Source: Atrina japonica | Lineage: Eukaryota; Mollusca; Bivalvia; Pterioida; Pinnidae | Length of the DNA stretch: 64,000 bases | NCBI GenBank assembly: GCA_030159075.1 | Contig: BROG01000921.1 | Span: 156,212-220,211 of the forward strand | Reading direction: 5' to 3' | Shown here: positions 48,571 through 60,362 of the stretch, one piece after another | Layout of the letters: each line of letters begins with the position of its first letter | How positions within the stretch are numbered: position 1 is the stretch's first letter | Program-made: the position numbers and the translations under genes | The notes under the pieces: generated by a model | What the model saw: only the letters and a program-made list of their open reading frames with translations | Told to the model about the DNA's origin: nothing | The model's database searches: none

Positions 48571-48590
48571 TAATGACAGTCACACCTGTA
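48571..48590 (-). promoter_or_regulatory. Splice acceptor in the zinc-finger 5'UTR
   Basis: The minus strand reads CTTATACTTTACAG before GTGTGACTGTC. The exon would begin at 48585, 51 bases upstream of the ATG at 48534, with an in-frame TGA between. Transcription therefore probably starts further upstream (higher coordinates) and the first exon is non-coding. Confidence 0.55.
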
Positions 48591-48715
48591 AAGTATAAGA
48601 AAATTGCAAATTTACAGGTAAGTTAAACACAATAACAAGATGATTTACAATGACAGGTGCATTTATTTCTGTAACATGAATAACAGTTGAATTATACTCA
48701 AATCTTTAATAAACA

Positions 48716-48716
<1 letters not shown>

Positions 48717-48784
<68 letters not shown>

Positions 48785-48803
48785 TAGATAGATATATATA
48801 GAT
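48717..48803. repeat. (TA)n/(GATA)n microsatellite
   Basis: About 65 bp of TA followed by short GATA units. The hAT-like candidate starts directly at its end. Confidence 0.95.
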
Positions 48804-48805
48804 AT

Positions 48806-49951
48806 CAAAGGTTTTGAAATGAAAAATAATTTACTGGTCAACCTGACCAGTGAATTACTGAATTTCACTGGTCGAAGCAAAATTTTACTGATCCTTATAT
48901 AAATATTACTGAAAAATAAAAACAGAGGGGAGTAAAATTTCAGAACTACTAGCCTAAATGATAAAGTGGTGGCCCAAATATTTTGGACAAATATCATTGT
49001 AAAAAGTAAAGAAAAACACAAAGGAGGAACAGCAATTTATTATTCCTACACCGGTGAAAAACAAACACCAAGTCAGTTATAAACAACTGTTTTAATGTAC
49101 ATTATAAGGATATAACAAATGTATGTCAATGGGCCAAATGTGAATTCGATTGAAAATAAAAACATTGGGACGAACGTCCCCTGTTTAAACTGTTAACGAT
49201 TACAGTTAAAAAATGTTGAAGGCAAATAAATATAGATTAGATCTACTTCGCTTGACTGAAATGCGTTTTAATTAGCAGGAATCCTGCCACTGCTAGATGC
49301 ATTGAAGATTATCCTATCCATTTACGAGGACTTTTGAGTAAACACATCTTTAATTTTCTGGGGAATGAACGACTTTTATTTTTAAACCTCACAAGGAGTA
49401 TGTGATACTCGCCCTCACCCATGACAGGTCGATGTTTAATCACATGGTTCTCACATGATAAGACGTACCCGGTAATCATTTCTGCGCGTGGATAAGATAC
49501 AACTTTAATATTAACACAAAAAGAGGATTATGTCTTGTCTAAAATAAATGACGGCTGTGACATGAATTTAGCAGGAATATTAGGTCACTCGCCCAAACAT
49601 TTTATTTTGGGCCAGTAACTACTTATCTTTGTCAGACTTTGATCAACTTCTGGTTGCCCAGACACCAAAGTGGTCGCATCTGGCGACCGGTTTATTTCAG
49701 GCGCTGATTATTTAAAATCATCTGGTTTTACCCAGCATTTCCACAGAAATTAGCAGAAAACTTGATAGGCCATGAGGCAACCATCTGGAACTAAAATAAA
49801 AAAAATCTGTACACGCACAGAAGTAACAAAATCCAGATTTGCTGACGCAAACATTGATCAGTCGTTTGGACAGATCATTTGACGAATTTCACCGGACTTT
49901 TGTCAAATTTACCGGTTTTGCCGGTCAGACCGGCGGATTTCAAAAACTCTG
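48806..49951. mobile_element. hAT-like non-autonomous element candidate, 1.15 kb
   Basis: Left end CAAAGGTTTTGAAAT and right end ATTTCAAAAACTCTG are inverted, and the similarity continues inward: TTTACTGGTCAACCTGACCAGTGAATT...TTTCACTGGTCG on the left, and the complement of CACCGGACTTTTGTCAAATTTACCGGT...GGTCAGACCGG on the right. It has no transposase frame. The flanks are AT microsatellite, so an 8-bp target duplication cannot be verified. Confidence 0.55.
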
Positions 49952-49975
49952 ATATATACATGTATATATATTATA

Positions 49976-52160
49976 TTAGGGTTGTCAACGAGTAACTGGT
50001 TAACCGAGTACTCGCCAGATGGGCCGATTATCGAATACTAAAATCAGTACTCAGGTACTCGAACATAATTTAACAAGAGATCCCACAGGGATCTTGGCGC
50101 CCACCATGGAATGTTCTATGTCTGATTTTTGACAGACTGTTCTTTTCTCTTCTTTTCTCTTATTTTGTGTCTCAACAGTGAATTTAAACTTAAATCAATA
50201 TTTCTGTAAAATACTTTTTTCACAAGATTATAGTGAAACTGAACTTGAACTGAACATATTACATTTAAAAGAGAATTCAACATGGCCGACAGGTGTCCAT
50301 CTTGGATTTTGATCTTTCTGAAAATGTAATATGCACATCTAGACCTCAGGGGGTACCTCCATAATCAATTTCGAAAAGATTCCTTCAGTACATTATGAGA
50401 AATACATACTTCCATTGTCAAAATCCAAGATGGCCACCTGTCAGCCATGTTGGAATACAATCTTTCTGAAAATGCAATATACACAACTAAACCTCAAAGG
50501 GAACCTTCATGCCCAATTTCAAGGAAATCCCTTTGTTCTTTTTAAGAAATAGCGGTAACAAACTTTCAATGGTCAAAATCCAAGATGGCCACCTATCAGC
50601 CATATTGGATTCCAATCTCTCTGAAAATGCAATATGCACAACTAGATCTTAAGGGGAACCTTGATGTCAAATTTCAATGAGATCCCATCAGACCTTTCTG
50701 AGAAATAGCGGTAACAAACATCCTTTGGTCAAAATCCAAGATGGCCACCTGTCATCTATGGTTGATTCCAATCTCTCTGAAAATAATATGCACAATTAGA
50801 CCTCAAGGGGAACCTTCATGCCAAATTTCAAGGAGATCCCAATCCCATTAGTCCTTTCTGAGAAGCAGCGGTAACAAACTTCCTATGGTCAAAATCCAAG
50901 AGGGCCACCAGTCAGCCATGTTGGATTCAGATCTCTTTGAAAATGTAATATGCATTACTAGACCTCAAGGGGAACCTTCATCTTAAATTTCAAGTAGATC
51001 CCTTCAGTACTTTCTGAGAAGTAGTGGTAACAAACTTCCTTTGGTCAAAATCCAAGATGTTGATTTCCAATCTCTTTCAAAATGTAATATGCACAATTAG
51101 ACCTCAAGGGGAACCTTCATGTCAAATTTCAAGGAGATCCCTTCAGTACTTTCTGAGAAGTAGTGGTAACAAACTTCCTTTGGTTAAAATCCAAGATGGC
51201 CGCCTACCGGCCATGTTGGATTCTGATCTCTTTCAAAATGTAATAAGCACAACTAGACCTCATATGGAACCTTCATGTCAAATTTCAAGGAGATCCCTTT
51301 AGTACTTTCTGAGAACTAGAGGTAACAAGAATTGTTCAGGACGGACAGACGACAGACGGACCTCAGATGCAGGGCCATATGAATAGCCCACCATCTGTGA
51401 ATGGTGGGCTAAAAATCATGTGTATATTGCATTTTGAATTTATCGTGAAATAAAAATAATAATCTAACTGATTTGACCCACCATCTATCCTCATTAGATA
51501 TGTGTTAATACAATAATTAGTGTCTTTATATGTGTCACTTGGTTTGCTAAATCCAGCGGGAATTGTTTGTATTTTATATCTGGGAGATATATACATGTAA
51601 TTGTTTTCAGTATAATAATTTAGTTTTAAGATTATTTTGTCTTTAATGCAGTTAAGATAGATATGTGAAGTTTAATCGCTGGTTAAACTACTGAATTAAG
51701 AAAACAAATATATTAAAACATTTCATTGAATAAAACGGTTTATTGCTGGATCCATGTATGTACCGGGTATCACACCCATTTAGATTGGCTTAATTCAGTA
51801 AAAACAAAACATTGAAATATTATCGGGGAGCATACATGTATATCCTAATCTTCTAGAATCGACTTATGCCCGCTGAAAATTTCATTTTAATACTGATAAA
51901 ACTACCAATGTGGTACTTTAATTAAGACAAAAAGGTCCTTCCTTATGCAGTGTCCGAAAGCTATAGAATGATCCACAGGGATTTTAAGATTAAACGTTTT
52001 TCCAGATATAAGATAATATGCCTCAAATATATACGTGCACCTGCCACTTTGAATAATATCTGGGTCTGTGACTGCAATCTTACAAAAGTGACCGAGTACT
52101 CGATCGGAATAAGCATTCTATTAACTAGTTAATGGAAATTGACCGACTTGACAAGCCTAA
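49976..52160. mobile_element. Second hAT-like non-autonomous candidate, interrupted
   Basis: TTAGGGTTGTCAACGAG at the left and CTTGACAAGCCTAA at the right are inverted termini. GAGTACTCG boxes occur inside both ends (50005-50070 and 52092-52102). The tandem-core element at 50071-51414 sits within it. No transposase frame is seen. Confidence 0.5.
50071..51414 (+). mobile_element. Tandem-core element 1 (pearl/Helentron-like layout)
   Basis: The left end AACAAGAGATCCCACAGGG and ATCTTGGCGCCCACC contains a small hairpin. About 200 bp of unique leader follows, then about six core units marked by CAAGATGGCC or a variant at 50426, 50581, 50737, 50897, 51053 and 51192 (periods 155, 156, 160, 156 and 139). 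The right end is TTGTTCAGGACGGACAGACG, then TAGCCCACCATCTGTGAATG and GTGGGCTA, a strong stem-loop. A unique leader, a core of about 155-bp tandem units and a 3' hairpin recall mollusc pearl elements and DINE/Helentron-type non-autonomous elements. The assignment is by layout only. Confidence 0.6.
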
Positions 52161-53339
52161 TAAATATATAATTTTTTCTGGAATTGCTAAAGTCTTAATT
52201 ATATATAGACTGTGTGACATCATTTTTTGAAAAGGTGTTGATTGCCATTTGTGAGTATGGATAGAACCCCAATGAATGCTTTCTCCTTCATTTGTAAAAC
52301 ATAGAGCAGCGCTCACTATTTAGTCCTTATGCAACTTCTTATTATGTAACAGTACCTACACAATTTCTATTGAAACGTTGTGGTCATACTTCCCAAACTC
52401 CACAGCATTTCAATAGCTAAATACATATATGCTAGTGGCACAATTTACTCAAAAAACACCCAAAATACAATTAAATCAGAATAGATTTACATCAGTAATC
52501 ATTTTAAATACATTTCGTTCTTCATAAATATTTCATAAACAGTTAGAAATGATAAAAAAAATCAACATTTATCAATGATAACAACTCTCTCACTGAACTT
52601 ACAGATACTGTCATTTAGTAAAATGAAGAGCTTAATCGGTTTCTTGAAATTATTTGTTTTCATAATGTTCCTGCTATATTCTTCATAAATTTTGTCAAAT
52701 GTATATCATAAAAATTCTACGAATCATGGAAAATGATAATTAAATATGTATTAAGCTTCTTTACTGTGCCACATAAGCAACATTCTGGTACATTTTAAAA
52801 TGTCAATAACTCATGCTGATGTGATATGACTTCAGAAATACATCACAAAATTGGTAAAAATGGCATTATCAAAGTAAAAAAACATCTACAATCATAAAAA
52901 TTATTCATCATTTTATGAAAAGAATGACCATTTTCACGTTGTCTTGTTACGTCACGATTCGTCATAATAGAGTGCGGTTTTAAAGAGCAAAGTAGGGCAT
53001 CATTATATCCAGATTAGCAGTTTATCGCCTCTATGACCAGGAATATTAATATCATGAAGTAATAGGTGCCAGATTTGAAAATTAGATTACAGGATGGCAC
53101 TTTCCCTATTTACAAGAGAGATAATTTAACTAAAATAAATTCATCGCAGATGAAGTGAAATAAGATATCGCAGAATATCGTCAATGAAAATATTACATAA
53201 CCTGAATTGACCTTGCCCAACTTTCAGATGTTATCATGTAGTGAGTAGTCTGAGTACAAACTATTGTGACAAAACTGAACAGAATCAGACAACTCAAAAA
53301 TAGTCTATTGCTGTATTACAAATGTTTCTGGTTGTTTAT
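52161..53339. other. Intergenic DNA, no gene seen
   Basis: No supported feature; AT-rich. Confidence 0.45.
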
Positions 53340-53450
53340 TAGGGGTCTTTTGGGGTGTTTGGGGGTCTTCTGAGATGTTGTTTTGGGTTTTTTTTTTTTA
53401 CTTTTGGGGTGTTTGGGGGTCTTTTTGGGTAAATCGTGCTGCAACTAAAG
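53340..53450 (+). repeat. GTAAATCGTGC dispersed repeat, copy 1
   Basis: GGGTGTTTGGGGGTCTT occurs more than once, ending GGGTAAATCGTGCTGCAACT. Related copies lie at 54545-54660 (reversed) and 55120-55310. Confidence 0.55.
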
Positions 53451-53554
53451 GCAAAAAAAATGATCAATATGTACAATGTTTTTTATTTCCGTAAAATATG
53501 TTCAAAATTATACTCCGACATAAAACATTGGGGTCCTTATTATTTATATTATAC

Positions 53555-53557
<3 letters not shown>

Positions 53558-53623
<66 letters not shown>
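53558..53623 (+). repeat. (GA)n microsatellite
   Basis: About 33 uninterrupted GA units about 120 bp after a GTAAATCGTGC copy. Confidence 0.98.
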
Positions 53624-53625
<2 letters not shown>

Positions 53626-54544
53626 AAATGATTATATTTTGAAATTATACATTTTATTCAGAAATATGAATATATTTAAACTGATATCAAGGGAATGTGA
53701 TATAAAAACCCTAACATTTTAGTTTTATATATCGCTGCTAAAATCATGATCAAAACACCAAAATAGTAGGTAAAGTGGACATACACGAGTGCTGTGTTCT
53801 CTCACTTCTGAACAGACAGGCGTCCCACAGAGTATACATACTAAAGCTAATTGAATTGATACAGTGATTGACAGGTGATTAACTGTGGAACTGAGTTACC
53901 TGTACACGTAGGAGACGGCCCTTATAAGTTCCCATTTAAGTTTGGAAAGGATATCATGATAAATAATAAGTGATATAAAACAGTGACTTAGGAAATTCTT
54001 TTTGTTTTGAGGACAATATAATAATGCATTTATCTATTGTCACTTATCAAACATAAGTAACTTGAATATTTTTGGAAACAATAAACACCTCTTTTTTATC
54101 CGTCAATTTTTCTTACATCTAAATGCTACGCTGTAAACAATTCAGCATTTCACACACACATAAGTCTGTATTAATATTTTGACACTGATAAGAATAGCGG
54201 ATACCACCACACTTACGTCACACTCCAAGCACTCCGAGATTTGTTGATCGTTACCGAAGGTGGTCAATCGGGGCATTGGTATTTTCAGTCGTTTGAAAGT
54301 AAATATCTCGATACCTGTGTGGTTTTTGACATTGCAGTTTTTTAATTATTGGTTATATGGGTCATATAAATGTATATACTAAAAAAAAAATTTCCGTGTC
54401 CGTTGACCTTTGAAATAAATATTTATTGTATTATTGGGTATCATTAACTGGAAATATCTTGGTAATATTTGGTTTGTGGTTTGTAAGTATTCAGTGTTTA
54501 CATAGTACATTAATACTGATACACAATTTCATACTACACTGGCT
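53624..54544. other. Intergenic DNA with possible 5' exon signals
   Basis: No coding frame. Minus-strand donors at 54215-54216 (GTGTGAC|GTAAGTG) and about 53894 (TGTACAG|GTAACT) are candidate first-exon ends for the zinc-finger gene. Confidence 0.35.
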
Positions 54545-54660
54545 TTTTACACAAACCTTTTAAACGGGCAGCACGATTTACCACAAAAGATCAAAATATA
54601 CCAAAAAACACCCAGAATGACCCAAAAAACACACAAAATGACATCAAACACACAAAAACA
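54545..54660 (-). repeat. GTAAATCGTGC dispersed repeat, copy 2 (reversed)
   Basis: GGCAGCACGATTTACCACAA followed by several ACCCAAAAAACAC-type blocks is the reverse complement of the copy at 53340-53450. Confidence 0.55.
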
Positions 54661-55119
54661 TTTAAAAAGTAGCAATTTTAGCAATCTTATTATAATATGA
54701 TAAATATTTTTTATGACCGTAGATGTTTTTGACTTTGATAATGCTGTTTTATCCAATTTCACAGTGTATTTCTGAAACCATAATATAGTCAGCATGACAT
54801 TTTAAAATGTATCAGAATGTTACTTATATGGGTCGGTAAAGACGTTTAATACATATGTAATCATTATTTTCCACAATACGTAGAATTTATATAATATATA
54901 TTTTACATAGAATATGCAAAATATTTCAGGAATTGTGAAAACATAAGTGAAGAAGACCGATTTGGCTCTTCATTTTACTAAATGACAGTGTCCGTAAGTT
55001 CCCTGACAGTTGATAAATGTTGATTCTTTTTAATTTCTAGCTGTCTATGAAATATTTATAGAGAAGAAAATGCATTTAAAATGATTATTGATGCAAATTT
55101 ATTTCGATTTAATTGTTTA

Positions 55120-55307
55120 TTGGGTAGTTTTTTGTTTTTTTGGGTAAATCGTGCCGCCGCTGTTAAACAATCATTTTTATGCCAAAATATAATTCAGAAT
55201 TATTATTTCCATATCTGTTATCAGAATTTAAAACCGTTATTCACAGTATTAGACATAATTATTTGATGTTTCGGGTAGTTTTGGGTGGTTTCAGGTAAAT
55301 TGTGATG

Positions 55308-55309
<2 letters not shown>
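55120..55309 (+). repeat. GTAAATCGTGC dispersed repeat, copy 3
   Basis: GGGTAAATCGTGCCGCCGCT (near 55141) and a second, degenerate GGTAAATTGTGATGCCAGA (near 55294) that runs directly into the (GA)n tract. Confidence 0.5.

Positions 55310-55396
<87 letters not shown>
55310..55396 (+). repeat. (GA)n microsatellite
   Basis: About 43 uninterrupted GA units. Confidence 0.98.
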
Positions 55397-55398
<2 letters not shown>

Positions 55399-56309
55399 TT
55401 GCCATCGTTGGGATCTTTTTTAATCTAAAAATTAATCAAAAGGATATGCATGGTTAACTAACGTAGAAAAACGATTATTTGACTGAAATTTTATTTGTTC
55501 ATGTTCATAACTTTAGTTAATTTCAGCTCGAATGGATCGTTCTTCTTATGAAAGTAATTTCTCTCAGTTTTGACAAAAATGTACATAGCCTACAAAATAT
55601 AAATCCATCAAAAGAAACATAATAATGTCTGCATCAACAAAATAAGATAATCCTCGAATCCATGTATGATTACCTAAATATTGTACTTCCGTTTAACAAT
55701 AGTAAATGCAATGGTATTGTTAAGACGCCACCATTTCCACCTGTCCTTTGTTGATCGAGATATGTCAACAGGGGGCTTCCATTTTAAAAATACCCGTATG
55801 TAATTCTAATGAATAAAATGAAAAGAGGAATGACCACAATCCAATTCCGGAATAGGTTGTGCAGCGTCATATATTAAAGTTGTGAACAAATGTAATTTTC
55901 CACATTTTGAAATTTTGAAATACAGACCCCCCTTATAACATTTTATTTGAAACTGGTCGTTAATTTCGAAGTTATCGTACACTAAGTTTTGCTACATCAG
56001 CTGTTTGCGTTAATTGGAAATAAATTAAGCTGAGAAAATAAATATTCTTCAGAAAATGTGTTGTGCCTTGGAATTTTAGTACCAAGGAATAACCATATGA
56101 AAAGAAACTATATGGATTAAGTTCTAACAAAATAAAATTAGTCGTTTTTTTAAATACTTAAATTGATCCAAAAACGTACCCAGGAGAATGATAAAAAACA
56201 TAGAAAGTAATGAGGGAATTTTTTTTCTTTATATTTTTATGGCACTGTACTGTATGTCTCACATTCTGTTAATTCCATAGGCACTAATTCTATCTATACT
56301 GAATACATA
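55397..56309. other. Intergenic DNA, no gene seen
   Basis: No supported feature. Confidence 0.45.
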
Positions 56310-56850
56310 ATTATAGACCCCCCTCCCATAGAAACAAGTGTCCATACATAATGCGTAATTTTCGAACCCCCATTAGAAACAAGTGTCCATATATTATGCG
56401 TAATTCTCAACCGCCTCATAGACACAAGTGTCCATACATAATACATATATAATTCTCGACCGTCCCCATGGAAACGATTGTCCAAACATAATACGTAATT
56501 CTCGACCACTCCCCATATAAACATATGTCCATACAATACGTAATTTTCGACCCCCACAGAAACTAGTGTCCCTACATAATACATAATTCTCGAACCCCCA
56601 TAGAAACAAGTGTCCCGATGATACATAATACGTAATTCTCGACCACTCCCCATATAAACATATGTCCATACACAATACGTAATTTTCTACCCCCACAGAA
56701 ACTAGTGTCCCTATATAATACATAATTCTCGGACCCCAATAGAAACAAGTGTCCCGATGATACATAATACGTAATTCTCGACCTCCTCCCCCATAGAAAC
56801 AAGTGTCCATACATTATATATAATTCTCAAACTCCCATAGAAACAAGTGT
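56310..56850. repeat. 45-bp minisatellite with 137-bp higher-order unit
   Basis: About twelve diverged units of the type CCCATAGAAACAAGTGTCC followed by ATACATAATACGTAATTCTC. A three-unit block starting GACCACTCCCCATATAAAC at 56504 recurs at 56641, a 137-bp higher-order repeat. The Gly/Trp/Tyr-rich minus frames are repeat artefacts. Confidence 0.93.
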
Positions 56851-56879
56851 CCCACATGTGGTGCCGTTTTAGTATTTAT

Positions 56880-57250
56880 TCACTATTTTCTAATACCCAG
56901 AAGTCATTTTTTATATAAAAAATTGGATTTCTGATATCATAAATTCATCGAATTTTTGATATAAAAAATTCGATTTTTTTATACCAGGAAATAGAGGCGA
57001 TTTTTTTAAATCAGAAATTCGATTTTTTTTATATCAGGAAATAGGGATGTTGTTTTGATATCAGAAATTCGATTTTTTATATCAGAAAATCATTATTTGA
57101 TATCAGAAAATCATTTTTTGATATCAAAAATATGTAGTATTATAAAAAAAATAACCACTATTTTCTGACATCATGAATTCAATTTTTTGATATTACAAAA
57201 TACGAATTTCTGATATCAGAAAATGTGATTTATTGATATCAGAAAATACC
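56880..57250. repeat. Degenerate GATATC/AAATTCGATTTTT repeat block
   Basis: TGATATCAGAAA, AAATTCGATTTTTT and ATATCAGGAAATAG(A/G)G recur irregularly about a dozen times. GATATC is itself palindromic, giving many short foldbacks. Confidence 0.75.
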
Positions 57251-57320
57251 CAATAATGACCTTAATAAATGATCACTGTCAAGACTGTGGTAAATTCTCA
57301 TATTAGTTTTATATGTATTT

Positions 57321-59140
57321 AAACAAGAGATCCCAGAGGGATCTTGGCGGCCACCATGAAATGTTCTATGTTTGATCTATGACAGACTGTTCCTTTCTCT
57401 TCTTTTCTCTTAATTTGTGTCTCAACATTGAATTTAAACTTAAATCAATATTTCTGTAAAATACTTTTTTCACAAGATTATAGTGAAACTGAACTTGAAC
57501 TGAACATATTACATTTTAAGAGAGAATGGAATTCAACATGGCCGACAGGTGTCCATCTTGGGTTATGATCTTTCTGAAAATGTAATATACACATCTAGAC
57601 CTCAGGGGGAACCTCCATAATCAATTTCGAAAAGATTCCTTCAGTACATTCTGTGAAATACATATTTCCATTGTCAAAATCAAAGATGGCCACCTGTCAG
57701 CCACGTTGGAATCCAATCTCTCTGAAAATGCAATATGCACAACTAGACCTCACGGGTAATCTTCATGTCCAATTTCAAGGAAATCCCTTCAATCCTTTCT
57801 GAGAAATAGCAATAACAAACTTCCTATGCTCAAAAACAAAGGTGGCCACCTGTCAGCCATATTGGATTCCATTTTATCTGAAAATGCAATATGCACAACT
57901 AGATCTTAAGGGGAACCTTGATGTCAAATTACAAGGAGATCCCATCAGTCCTTTCTGAGAAATAGCGGTAAAAAACATTCTTTGGTCAAAATCCAAGATT
58001 TCCGCCTGTCAGCCATGTTGGATTCCGATCTCTCTGAAAATGTAATATGCACAACTAGACCTCAAGGGGAACCTTCATGTCAAATTTCAAGTAGATCCCT
58101 TCAGTCCTTTTTGAGAAGTTGTGGTAACAAACTTCCTTGGACAAAATCCAAGATGGCCGCCTTTCGGCCATGTTGGATTCCGATCTCTTTGAAAATGTAA
58201 TATGCACAACTAAATCTCAATGGGAACATTCATGTCAAATTTCAAGTAGATCCCTTCAGTATTTTCTGAGAAGAACTGGTAACAAACTTCCTTTGGTCAA
58301 AGTCCAAGATGGTCGCCTGTCAGCCATGTTGGATTCTTATCTCTCTGAAAATGTAATATGCACAACAAGACCTCAAGGGGAACCTCCGTGTCAAAGTTCA
58401 AGTAGATTCCTTCAGTCCTTTCTGAGAAGTAGCGGTAACAAACTTCCTTTGGTCAAAATCCAAGATGGCCGCCTGTCAGCCATGTTGGATTTTGATCTCT
58501 CTGAAAATGTAATATGCACAACTAGACCTCAAGGAGAACCTTCATGTCAAATTTCAAGTAGATCCCTTCAGTCCTTTTTGAGAAGTTGTGGTAACAAACT
58601 TCCTTGGACAAAATTCAAGATGGCCGCCTGTCGGCCATGTTGGATTCCGATCTCTCTGAAAATGTAATATGCACAACTAGACCTCAAGGGGAACCTCCGT
58701 GTCAAAGTTCAAGTAGATTCCTTCAGTCCTTTCTGAGAAGTAGCGGTAACAAACTTCCTTTGGTCAAAATCCAAGATGGCCGCCTGTCAGCCATGTTGGA
58801 TTTTGATCTCTCTGAAAATGTAATATGCACAACTAGATCTCTAGGGTAATCTTCATATTAACTTTCAAGGAGATCCCTTCCGTCTTTTCTGAGAAATAGT
58901 TGTAACAAACTTCCTTTGGTAAAAATCCAAGATGGCCCCCTGTCGGCCATGTTGGATTCCTATCTCTCTGAAAATGTAATATACACAATAAGATCTCAAG
59001 GGGAACCTTCCTGTCAAATTTCAAGGAAATCCCTTCAGTCCTTTCTGAGAATTTGAGGTAACAAGAATTGTTCAGGACGGACGGGATGGACCACAGATGC
59101 AGGGCCATATGAATAGCCCACCATCTGTTGATGGTGGGGT
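57321..59140 (+). mobile_element. Tandem-core element 2 (pearl/Helentron-like layout)
   Basis: Nearly identical to element 1 over its first 210 bp (AACAAGAGATCCCAGAGGGA, CTTATAGTGAAACTGAAC-type leader). It has a longer core of roughly ten units of about 155 bp (AAGATGGCCGCCTGTCAGCC, AATGTAATATGCACAACTAG, CAAATTTCAAGTAGATCCC), and the same ending (TTGTTCAGGACGGACGG, AGCCCACCATCTGTTGATGG). Two adjacent units at 58290-58570 and 58600-58840 are almost identical blocks, suggesting recent internal duplication. It has no transposase or Rep/helicase frame. Confidence 0.65.
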
Positions 59141-59455
59141 ATATTGCATTTTAAATTTATTTCGAATTAAAAATAATCATTTAACTGATTTGACCCACCG
59201 TCTTTCCTCATTAGATACGTGTTTATACAATAATTAGTGTCTTTATATGTGTCACTTGGAAATAGCGGTAACAATCTTCCTTTGGTCAAAATCCAAGATG
59301 GCCGCCTGTCAGCCATGTTGGATTTCGATCTCTCTGAAAATGTAATATGCAAAATTAGACCTCAAGGGGAACCTTCATGTCAAATTTCAAGTAGATCCCT
59401 TCAGTCCTTTCTGAGAAGTAGTGGTAACAAACTTCCTTTGGTCAAAATCCAAAAT
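59141..59455 (+). repeat. Shared downstream flank and re-entrant core units
   Basis: 59145-59262 matches 51420-51542 (CTGATTTGACCCACC, CAATAATTAGTGTCTTTATA, TGTGTCACTTGG), so homology between the two elements continues past the hairpin. Unlike element 1, this copy then re-enters core sequence (AAATAGCGGTAACAATCTTC) for about 190 bp. Confidence 0.75.
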
Positions 59456-59720
59456 CTCGTGAGGCAGGAGAATATATATTTAACACTCGTGCTACGCACT
59501 CGTGGGAAAAATTGAAGAATGAAATATGGCGAGCGAAGAGAGCCAAAAGTTTTAAACATTAATTAATTTTCGCCACAACAAGTCAGATTATTTATTTTCT
59601 TGCTAGTCGAGGACAGATTATTTATTTTCAATATTTTCAAGGCCAGAATATTTATTTCCAAAATCTGCCAGGCCCCCTCCCTCAGAATCAAATGGTCGTC
59701 CCCTAAGGGGGTGGGGCTAG
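59456..59720. repeat. Dispersed-repeat-like block (CAGATTATTTATTTTC motifs)
   Basis: CACTCGTGCTACGCACTCGTG, GTCAGATTATTTATTTTC, GGACAGATTATTTATTTTC, GGCCAGAATATTTATTTCC and GCCAGGCCCCCTCCCTCAG. The internal triplication of (C/G)AGA(T/A)TATTTATTT and the abrupt junction with the core units at 59455 suggest another element. Its family is unknown. Confidence 0.4.
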
Positions 59721-60362
59721 GATCAAATTTGAAATAAAAAGGCATGGTGAAAAATATCCAGGATGAGCAATTTGTCAGAATAAAAAGGCAGGATGCAGCT
59801 GATGAAAAAATTCAGGACCTGTTTCAGGAAACGCTTTAAAGATGAATTTAATAATTTAAAATCAACTGTTACATTCAACAAAGATACAAAAATACAAAAT
59901 AAAATGTAAATATTTTGGTACAACCAATATGAGAGTACATAGGTAATGTTTGACCTTCGCTTATTAATAAATAAGAAAAAATAAATAAAATAAACAAAAA
60001 TCTAATTTAAAAAACATGGTACAAAAACAAAGTCACAAAAGCATTGAAAGTTCATTATTATTTCACCGTAACTGTTTATTGCACAGATTCAAATTACTGC
60101 AATCATCAAAACATTCATCAACTTTAATAAGATTTCACGTTAGTACGGTTGGGCCTATGCTCAGAAGAATGCCATATTCTGAAAATGGTTTGTAAATACA
60201 TTGTGTCTACCTTAATCTTAAAGTATCATCTGACATATTTTGTGCTATTAAATTATGCTCATTCTTAAATATTCAATCTGGTGAAATTACAATTATTTCA
60301 TGTTTAATTGAGGCTGTTCTGATTGCATTTTATAGCAAAATGTAGTGTAGAAAGAAGAGTTT
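59721..60362. other. Intergenic DNA, no gene seen
   Basis: No supported feature. Confidence 0.4.

Noticed and set aside
56294..56810. Gly/Trp/Tyr-rich minus frames
   Set aside because: Different phases of the 45-bp minisatellite; unit indels shift the frame freely.
57982..58849. Plus-strand frames reading the AAGATGGCC core units (up to 176 codons)
   Set aside because: They lie within tandem non-coding units of a dispersed element and change phase between units.
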